DNA of 64,000 bases, taken from Rhodopseudomonas sp. GTDB taxonomy: Bacteria; Pseudomonadota; Alphaproteobacteria; Rhizobiales; Xanthobacteraceae. The translations under genes and the position numbers were made by a program. The stretch is from NCBI GenBank assembly GCA_016124795.1, contig WGNB01000018.1, positions 62,001 through 126,000 on the forward strand, given 5' to 3'. The notes below the pieces were generated by a model that was not told where the DNA came from, searched no databases, and saw only the letters and a list, made by a program, of their open reading frames with translations. Shown piece by piece: positions 58,817 through 64,000 of this stretch. Position 1 is the first letter of the stretch; each line of letters begins with the position of its first letter.

Positions 58817-59343
58817 CGACGAGCGAAGAAGCGATCAAGCCTGTGACGTTCCAATGGGATGGTGACCAGATGGTGCCGTTCATCGGCGCGAAGGAGCTTT
58901 GCAATCTCCAATACATCGTTGGCGAGCGGTATCGACTCTCGCCCTACGATGAACGCTCGGACAAGACCCATAACCAGTTCTTCGCCGTGGTCCACGAGGC
59001 TTGGCACAACTGGCCGGAATATCACCCGGACCAATTCGGTTCCGACCGTGCGCTGCGCAAATTCGCGCTGATCCGAACAGGCCACTATGACCAATTCACA
59101 ACCATATTTGGCGACAGCAAGGAGGCGGCGCGGTTCATCGCCCGGCTCATCGAAGATGAGGGATATATCGAGTCCAGCATCGTCGGTCAGGTCGCGGTGA
59201 TCCGCATGGCCAAAACCCAGAAGGTGCTTTCGATGCCCCGCAAGCCTTTCCAGATCGTCAAGCAGGACGTGTTCGACTTCTTGTCGGCCATCATTGGCGT
59301 GGACGTAACCACCTTGAGCAAAGAAGCGAGGATGGCAGCATGA
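58813..59343 (+). CDS. Conserved phage protein next to recombination genes
   Basis: 176 residues. The pattern W-D-G-x2-M-P-F, ERYRLSPYDERSDKTHNQFFAVVHEAWHNWPE and LRKFALIRTGHYDQ resembles a widespread but unnamed family in tailed phages that usually accompanies exonuclease/annealase genes. Function unknown. Confidence 0.65.
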   Translation: MTTSEEAIKPVTFQWDGDQMVPFIGAKELCNLQYIVGERYRLSPYDERSDKTHNQFFAVVHEAWHNWPEYHPDQFGSDRALRKFALIRTGHYDQFTTIFGDSKEAARFIARLIEDEGYIESSIVGQVAVIRMAKTQKVLSMPRKPFQIVKQDVFDFLSAIIGVDVTTLSKEARMAA

Positions 59344-59711
59344 CCGGCCGCTCAGTTCCCGAATGGCAGGGCAAGACGCCAGATACGCCGGTGCCGCCGC
59401 GCGTGCGAGATCGCGTGTTCACCACCAAGGATGGCCGTTGCCACAAGTGCAGCCGCGAGATCGCCGCCAATCGGGGCGAGACCTGGACTTGCGAGCATAT
59501 GATCGCGCTCGCCAACGGCGGCGAAAACCGCGAAAGCAATCTCGACGTTACCTGTTCCTGGTGCCTGCCGGCCAAGAACGCCGAGGACGTGGCGGAAAAG
59601 TCGATGGTCTACCGCAAGCGCACCAAAGCGCGCGGCATCAAAGGCCGGCGCCGGACCATTCCGGGCCGGCGGTTCGACGGCACACCAATCCCGGCAAAGT
59701 GGGTCGATTGA
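59340..59711 (+). CDS. HNH endonuclease
   Basis: 123 residues. CHKCSREIAANRGETWTCEHMIALANGGENRESNLDVTCSWC has the paired CxxC, His and Asn of an HNH motif. Stops 1 nt after overlapping the previous gene. A basic C-terminus (RRRTIPGRR) could contact DNA. Function in the phage may be cutting or repair; not a packaging-linked HNH, since it lies far from terS. Confidence 0.8.
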   Translation: MTGRSVPEWQGKTPDTPVPPRVRDRVFTTKDGRCHKCSREIAANRGETWTCEHMIALANGGENRESNLDVTCSWCLPAKNAEDVAEKSMVYRKRTKARGIKGRRRTIPGRRFDGTPIPAKWVD

Positions 59712-59757
59712 AACAGCGCCGCAGTTGCGCCCAAAGACTAACCAACAGGAGGATAAA

Positions 59758-60057
59758 ATGGGGAACCATCATGTAGGCCGCGCAATGGCGACGGCAGCAA
59801 AGGTGTTCTGGGTCTGTAACGGTGATGCGCCGGTGACGAAAGAGATGGCGCTTGCTGCGATCGATGCGGCTGGCGAGGAGTTCCGCTGCGCAGATGCGGA
59901 GTTCGATGACCACTTGTTTCCAGACGAGCCCCTGGGCCGGCTTATCCGTATCGCCTTTGGCCCATGGACCGACGAACAGGAGGCCGCGGATTTAGACGGC
60001 GAGGGCTGGTACGAGACGATCGAGCGACCGTTTTGCCAGCGGTTCGAGTTTTGCTGA
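59758..60057 (+). CDS. Hypothetical small protein
   Basis: 99 residues, start after CAGGAGGATAAA. A helical N-terminus (GNHHVGRAMATAAKVFWVC) and acidic centre. No family recognised. Confidence 0.5.
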   Translation: MGNHHVGRAMATAAKVFWVCNGDAPVTKEMALAAIDAAGEEFRCADAEFDDHLFPDEPLGRLIRIAFGPWTDEQEAADLDGEGWYETIERPFCQRFEFC

Positions 60058-60094
60058 CGCCTACATCTCGCAACGAAACTTGGAGAGCAACAAA

Positions 60095-60688
60095 TTGACC
60101 ACAGCATACCCACTACACTGGCCTGCCGGCACGCCGCGCACCGCCAGCCGCACCCGAAGCAAATTCAGCACCACGATCGCCGGCGCGGTTAAGAATGTGA
60201 TGGATGAGCTTCGCCGCTTCGGTAATGACAGCGGCAAGCGCGTCGAAGATATCGTGATCTCGTCGAACGTCTCGCTGGCGGAGACGCGGCCGAGTGATCC
60301 AGGCATCGCCGTTTATTTCCGCTGGGAGAAGATCGACTGCTGTATCTCGATCGACCGATACCAGAAGACGGAAGAAAACCTGCAAGCCGTGGCGCGCGTG
60401 ATCGAAGCCGAGCGCACCAAGCTGCGCCATGGCGGGCTCAACATCGTGCGGACCTCGTTCCGCGGCTATGCTCACCTGCCGCCGCCGAAGGGGGCTGACG
60501 GCCAGCTTGCCGCGCCCTGGTGGCAGGTTCTTGGCTTCACTAACCTGCCGAGCCTGACTTCCGCCGAGGTCGCATATCGCGATCTGGTCAAGAAGCACCA
60601 CCCTGATGCCGGCGGCGATGCCGCCAAGTTCAACCAGATCACGGACGCGATCCGCGCGGCGCGTATCGAGCTTTCACGGGCCGCATAG
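60095..60688 (+). CDS. J-domain protein
   Basis: 197 residues from a TTG with GGAGAGC upstream. The C-terminal ~60 residues hold VAYRDLVKKHHPDAGGDAAKFNQITDAI, the helix II/III region of a J-domain with the HPD motif that stimulates DnaK. The N-terminal ~130 residues are a phage-specific domain. It may recruit host DnaK for replication, as in lambda. No zinc-finger region is attached. Confidence 0.75.
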   Translation: MTTAYPLHWPAGTPRTASRTRSKFSTTIAGAVKNVMDELRRFGNDSGKRVEDIVISSNVSLAETRPSDPGIAVYFRWEKIDCCISIDRYQKTEENLQAVARVIEAERTKLRHGGLNIVRTSFRGYAHLPPPKGADGQLAAPWWQVLGFTNLPSLTSAEVAYRDLVKKHHPDAGGDAAKFNQITDAIRAARIELSRAA

Positions 60689-60690
60689 CA

Positions 60691-61416
60691 ATGGCAATTC
60701 TAAGACCGAGCGAACCTTGGGCGATGAGTGCCGATCAGGCGGCGCGCCGTCGCGGCTACGCCGCCGAGTCGGAACTCCGACTTAGGAATGCGCTCGAAGC
60801 GTTCTGTCGTGATCGCTGGGGGGACGCCCGCGTGGTCCACGAGCTGGTGATGGGGCAGGGCAAGGTCAGAGCCGATGTGGCCGCCATTGCGCCGACACAT
60901 ATGATCGCCTTTGAGGTGAAGGGACAATTCGACGATACGACACGGCTTTTGCATCAGATCGGCATGTATCAGCTTTGTGTCCCTGAGGTCTGGATGGTCC
61001 TCTCAGCGAAGCACGACCAGGATGGCAAGTTATTGCGGCACCTCATCCCGAGCGTGGGCTTGCTCGTCGGCGACGATCCGAAGGGCCACCAAGATCACTT
61101 CCCTGCCGGGACACTCAATGTCGTAGCCGAAGCCTGCCCTCGCTCCGTGGTGCCAGAAATGGCGCTTGAAATGCTGTGGCGGGACGAACTTGCCTCAGCG
61201 TGCCAACGAACGTGCTGTTTTGGCGTATCCAAAAGGTCCACCAGACCGAAGATGATCGAGGCGATGCTCGGCGCGCTAAGTTACGACGAGATCATGCGAG
61301 AGGTTTATGCCGAGTTGCGCGGCCGGGACGCGATATGGCGCGCCGATGCGCCGGTGCCGCCGGGAAATACTGCCGCAACCGAAGCGGCTGTTGGAGGTGC
61401 CGATGGGGAACCTTGA
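60691..61416 (+). CDS. PD-(D/E)XK nuclease-like protein
   Basis: 241 residues. KVRADVAAIAPTHMIAFEVKGQFDDTTRLLHQIGMYQLCVPEVWMVLSAKH carries D...E-x-K in the arrangement of the PD-(D/E)XK fold, similar to small phage proteins of the Sce7726/MmcB type. It could be a nuclease or repair factor. Last gene before the excisionase. Confidence 0.6.
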   Translation: MAILRPSEPWAMSADQAARRRGYAAESELRLRNALEAFCRDRWGDARVVHELVMGQGKVRADVAAIAPTHMIAFEVKGQFDDTTRLLHQIGMYQLCVPEVWMVLSAKHDQDGKLLRHLIPSVGLLVGDDPKGHQDHFPAGTLNVVAEACPRSVVPEMALEMLWRDELASACQRTCCFGVSKRSTRPKMIEAMLGALSYDEIMREVYAELRGRDAIWRADAPVPPGNTAATEAAVGGADGEP

Positions 61417-61756
61417 CCGGCCCGCCGAACGCACGACAATTGAGGCCGTGCTCGGAATTATCGGCCTGCCCGAGCGCACGGTGCAGGATATGGCTGCGCG
61501 CGGGGAAATCCCAGGCGCGGCGAAGTTTGGTCGCCGCTGGACCTTCGATATTGAACAGGTCCGGCAGCTTGTCGCGGAACGAGAGAGAGAAACATGGCAG
61601 CGGGGAAACGAAAAGCGCCAGCCGGTTGCTACTGGCGCGGGGATACCCTCTGGGGCCGCGTTACGGTCAACGGCAGGAAAGTCCGCTGGTCCCTTGAGAC
61701 AGATGATCCGGGAGTCGCGAAAGCGCGCCGCGAAGCGGGCCGTAAACGGCTCGTAG
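61403..61756 (+). CDS. xis: Excisionase-like HTH protein
   Basis: 117 residues from an ATG with TGGAGGTG upstream. EAVLGIIGLPERTVQDMAARGEIPGAAKFGRRWTFDIEQVRQLV is an excisionase-style MerR-like HTH (HTH_17). Directly upstream of and overlapping integrase by 163 bp in another frame, so its ~54 C-terminal residues share DNA with the integrase N-terminus. Directs excision. Confidence 0.75.
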   Translation: MGNLDRPAERTTIEAVLGIIGLPERTVQDMAARGEIPGAAKFGRRWTFDIEQVRQLVAERERETWQRGNEKRQPVATGAGIPSGAALRSTAGKSAGPLRQMIRESRKRAAKRAVNGS

Positions 61757-62694
61757 CCGACAAACATGGGGACGCTCAACGCAGCTTTGCCGAGGCGTAT
61801 GATGCTTGGGACAAGCAGATCGAGGCCGCAGTCGGCCCGAGGACTGCCGACCGATATCGGTGTTCTTTGGAACAGATCGCGCCATGGCTCGACGGGAAGA
61901 TGCTGCCAGATGTCAACGGCCGGCTAATTGCGGAGATCATTCGGGGGCGGCAGGCCGCCAGCGTGACAAACGCCACGATCAAGCGAGACCTGGGCGCGCT
62001 TTCGAGCGTCATGAAATTCTGCATGTTGCAAGACTGGCGCGAGGATAACCCGGTGCTGGCGAAGCTGGCGTTGGTTCCTGAGCGGCGCGACCCGATTGTG
62101 CTGCCGCTGGACCGTGATATCGATTTGGTCGTGTCCAGGGCCCCCGCTGGGGTCGCCAACATGATCCGGGCGGCGATCAAGACGGGCGCCCGCGAGGATG
62201 AGCTTCTGCGCGCCACGCGAGAATCAATCGACCATCTTCGGCACCAGATGACGATCGTAGGCAAACGCAATAAGCTCCGCGTCATCGACCTCGTTCCGTT
62301 CGACGCGCACACATTCTTGTCCGCACTGCCCGCCTACCTTGATAGCAACTGGCTGTTCTGGCACGGCACCGGCGAGCGTTATTCCGGGGCCTCATTCGCC
62401 GGCAACTTTCATCGGCTGGTTAAGCAGACCGCAGCCTGGGCGGAGAAGAACGAGATCAGGTTCGAGCCTTTCCGCTTCCACGACCTGCGCCATAAGCACG
62501 CCGTAGACTTCCTGAAAGACGGATACGGCACGATCCACGACCTTCAAGGCCGGCTCGGTCATACCTCGGTGAAGACCACGGAAATCTACACCACGTTCTT
62601 GACGACAGAAGAACGGCAGACTGCGCTGTTCGGTCGGCCAGGGGCACAAAAAGGGACACAGAGGAAAGGGGTTCGACTTGCTAAACGCCCATAA
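61594..62694 (+). CDS. int: Tyrosine integrase
   Basis: 366 residues. Catalytic tetrad visible: R200 (GAREDELLRATRE), H296 and R299 (HDLRHKH), H323 (LGHTS) and nucleophile Y332 (EIYTTF). The N-terminal ~60 residues are a beta-sheet arm-binding domain and about 65-165 a SAM-like core-binding domain. It inserts the phage into tRNA-Thr. The gene ends ~40 bp before attR, and its last codons contain one arm site. Confidence 0.95.
   Translation: MAAGKRKAPAGCYWRGDTLWGRVTVNGRKVRWSLETDDPGVAKARREAGRKRLVADKHGDAQRSFAEAYDAWDKQIEAAVGPRTADRYRCSLEQIAPWLDGKMLPDVNGRLIAEIIRGRQAASVTNATIKRDLGALSSVMKFCMLQDWREDNPVLAKLALVPERRDPIVLPLDRDIDLVVSRAPAGVANMIRAAIKTGAREDELLRATRESIDHLRHQMTIVGKRNKLRVIDLVPFDAHTFLSALPAYLDSNWLFWHGTGERYSGASFAGNFHRLVKQTAAWAEKNEIRFEPFRFHDLRHKHAVDFLKDGYGTIHDLQGRLGHTSVKTTEIYTTFLTTEERQTALFGRPGAQKGTQRKGVRLAKRP
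62642..62661 (+). promoter_or_regulatory. Putative integrase arm site (attR side)
   Basis: Exact copy of 3606-3625, inside the last codons of integrase, 71 bp before the attR core. Confidence 0.7.
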
Positions 62695-62731
62695 AAACTC
62701 GCCTTTTGGCGATATGTGTCAATTAAATTCT

Positions 62732-62781
62732 CGGTTTTGTAAACCGAAGGTCGGGGGTTCAATCCCCTCATCCGGCACCAC
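62732..62781 (+). repeat. attR core (displaced tRNA-Thr 3' part)
   Basis: 50 bp matching attL except for a compensating pair change. It is a tRNA 3' fragment without D-arm or acceptor 5' strand, not a gene. Confidence 0.92.
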
Positions 62782-63019
62782 CTGATTTCAGCTTCGCCAA
62801 GCACGGCCATTTGCGCGGGTTCGGATTGTGCCGACACATCGGCGCGATAGCCTCAACACCCTGTGACCGTTGGATTTTTTCAATCCGAGCGGTCGGAGGC
62901 GGTGCCGCTGCCTAAAAATAACCAAAAAGTCGCAACTTCAGGGGGACCTAAGACCTTGTTCGGCGGTTGCAGAGTGTGCCAAACTAGTCACGTTACTCGC
63001 AATACCTCGGAGATCTAGC

Positions 63020-63223
63020 ATGCCTCAGGGCACCGTGAAGTGGTTCAATCCGACGAAGGGCTATGGCTTCATCCAGCCCCAAGAAGGCGGGAAGGATGTG
63101 TTCGTACACATCTCGGCGGTCGAACGCGCCGGACTTAGCACGCTGAACGAAGGTCAGACCGTTCAGTTCGAACTCGTCGAAAACCGCGGCAAGACGTCCG
63201 CGGAGAACCTCAAGGTTAAGTGA
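63020..63223 (+). CDS. csp: Cold-shock domain protein
   Basis: 67 residues. [30 protein letters not shown] contains both RNP-like motifs (KGYGFI and VFVHI) of the cold-shock fold. It binds single-stranded RNA/DNA and can act as an RNA chaperone. Its ~240-nt upstream region is free of genes, as usual for csp genes with a long leader. Host gene outside the prophage. Confidence 0.93.
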   Translation: MPQGTVKWFNPTKGYGFIQPQEGGKDVFVHISAVERAGLSTLNEGQTVQFELVENRGKTSAENLKVK

Positions 63224-63502
63224 CCTCGTAGCCCGAGGCTGCTTTCGACGCTTAATGTCTGAACTTGAGCGCCGTCGGGCATTTCGTCCGGCGGGCTAGA
63301 GTCGTTGTAAGACAGCGTGCGCCGCTTCGGTGTGCGGGGGTTTTTTGTTACATTTTTTCCTGTTGGCGCGAAACTACTCACGCCTGAAGGCGAATATTTA
63401 GCGGCCCGGCTGCGATATCGCGCGGAAGCCGATCAATCAGCCCCCCTCCGGCCATCGATCATCCGTTAAAAGCCACGTCGATAGGGCGCGACGGCAAAGC
63501 CT

Positions 63503-63928
63503 CTACCGCGACAGTTTCTCGAGCTCCGGAAACGGCTGGAGCGGAACGTCCGTACACATCGCCTTGACCTGCGGTGGAGTATCGAGAAAACGGTCGAGCC
63601 GACCCGACACATAGGTCGCCACGCCGTCTTTCGGCGCGCCATATTTGCCGGTAACGTCGCGTGTCCGGTAACGCACGCAAGCAACGAAACGCTCGCCGGG
63701 ACCGACGGTTTTGCGCACCGGTTGCGACACCTGGGCGTCGCGAACATGATCCGGTTCGTTCAGATAAGTGCGCAAAAACGCCAGCAGATCGGTCTTGTAG
63801 TTCTGCGGATAGACGTTCTCGGATTCCCACCGCGCCTTGAGTTCATCCGCGCTCGGCCCGACATCAGTCGCGCAGCCGCCCAGCGCCCCCACGAGTGCCA
63901 GCACCGCCAGCAAGCTCAAACACCGCAT
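63503..63928 (-). CDS. Lipoprotein, hypothetical
   Basis: 141 residues. From MRCLSLLAVLALVGALGGC a lipobox (LGGC) follows a short signal peptide; GGAGA lies 6 nt before this ATG, while several earlier ATGs are less well placed. The mature part contains WESENVYPQNYKTDLLAFLRTYLNEPDHVRDAQVSQPVRK and a later Cys pair. No family recognised. Host gene. Confidence 0.7.
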   Translation of the reverse strand: MRCLSLLAVLALVGALGGCATDVGPSADELKARWESENVYPQNYKTDLLAFLRTYLNEPDHVRDAQVSQPVRKTVGPGERFVACVRYRTRDVTGKYGAPKDGVATYVSGRLDRFLDTPPQVKAMCTDVPLQPFPELEKLSR

Positions 63929-64000
63929 CCGCATTCTCCGTCTCATCCATAACGCGCCCCACCGCATCATGCGCGACCTTACCTGCTTGCCCGGCAAAGG

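Larger units (their letters stand above)
3487..62781. mobile_element. Complete podovirus-like prophage in tRNA-Thr
   Basis: Bounded by 50-bp attL and attR repeats. It contains integrase/excisionase, an immunity region, recombination and replication genes, packaging, head, tail, internal virion and lysis genes, all apparently intact, so it may be inducible. Orientation is bipartite: leftward from 54.1 kb to 5.3 kb (replication, then late genes) and rightward from 54.9 kb to 62.7 kb (recombination and integration). A third group, 3681-5288, runs rightward at the left end. Gene order mirrors lambda, but the virion genes are of P22-portal / N4-gp56-coat type. Confidence 0.95.

Noticed and set aside
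62731-62781. A possible second tRNA-Thr.
   Set aside because: Only the anticodon-to-3' part is present; the 5' half is missing. It is the attR repeat.
1-64000. CRISPR arrays, rRNA genes and insertion sequences.
   Set aside because: No regularly spaced repeats, rRNA sequence or transposase-like frames were seen.

Overview
The window is an alphaproteobacterial chromosome segment (high GC, Hyphomicrobiales-like, probably Nitrobacteraceae/Bradyrhizobium relatives, judged from gene style only) carrying one complete temperate prophage of about 59.2 kb, roughly 3,487-62,781. Host DNA on the left holds two coupled small exported proteins (1-862), a small hypothetical gene (1107-1394), an MHS-type MFS transporter (1669-3297) and tRNA-Thr(TGT) (3461-3535). 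Host DNA on the right holds a cold-shock protein gene (63020-63223) and a lipoprotein gene (63503-63928).

The prophage is inserted in the tRNA-Thr gene. A 50-bp stretch of the tRNA 3' part recurs at 62732-62781 with two changes, next to a tyrosine integrase (61594-62694). A 20-bp direct repeat lies about 70 bp from the core on each phage side, as expected for integrase arm sites. Its layout is a mirror image of lambda. The immunity region (53.9-54.9 kb) has a leftward Cro-like gene, a rightward repressor-like gene and three TACCG(A/T)NNN(A/T)CGGTA operators, two of them embedded in promoters. Rightward genes (54904-62694) include ERF annealase, YqaJ-type exonuclease, HNH nuclease, J-domain protein, PD-(D/E)XK-like protein, excisionase and integrase. 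Leftward genes begin with replication functions (DnaA-domain-IV protein, DUF1376 protein, phage GapR, MT-A70 methylase). They continue with a dense cluster of small early/middle genes (44.5-49.1 kb: C5-methylase-like, DUF2786, Lar-like, release-factor-like) and then the late genes.

The late block (5.3-44.3 kb) is that of a podovirus-like virion: TerS, TerL, P22-type portal, acidic scaffold, N4-gp56-type coat protein, adaptor/tail proteins, glycine-rich fibre, tail nozzle-like protein, internal virion proteins, a lytic transglycosylase and a single 4407-residue polyvalent protein. That protein carries pyrophosphatase-like, N6-adenine methylase, SF2 helicase, HExxH peptidase and LPD38-like segments. 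Lysis genes follow (GH108 endolysin, 3-TM holin, membrane coiled-coil protein, exported cysteine-rich M15-like peptidase). Four small genes at the left end (3681-5288, ASCH and HNH proteins first) face the opposite way and look like accessory cargo.

The most novel signal is a five-copy leader element (core CCGCGCAAGACGTG on the minus strand). It sits 26-41 nt before the start codons of the endolysin, giant protein, transglycosylase, nozzle and coat genes, and its GACGTG can pair with a CACGTC-like word next to the start codon in most copies. The same operon encodes a CsrA-like small protein (35019-35264), so a phage post-transcriptional late regulon is a testable idea.
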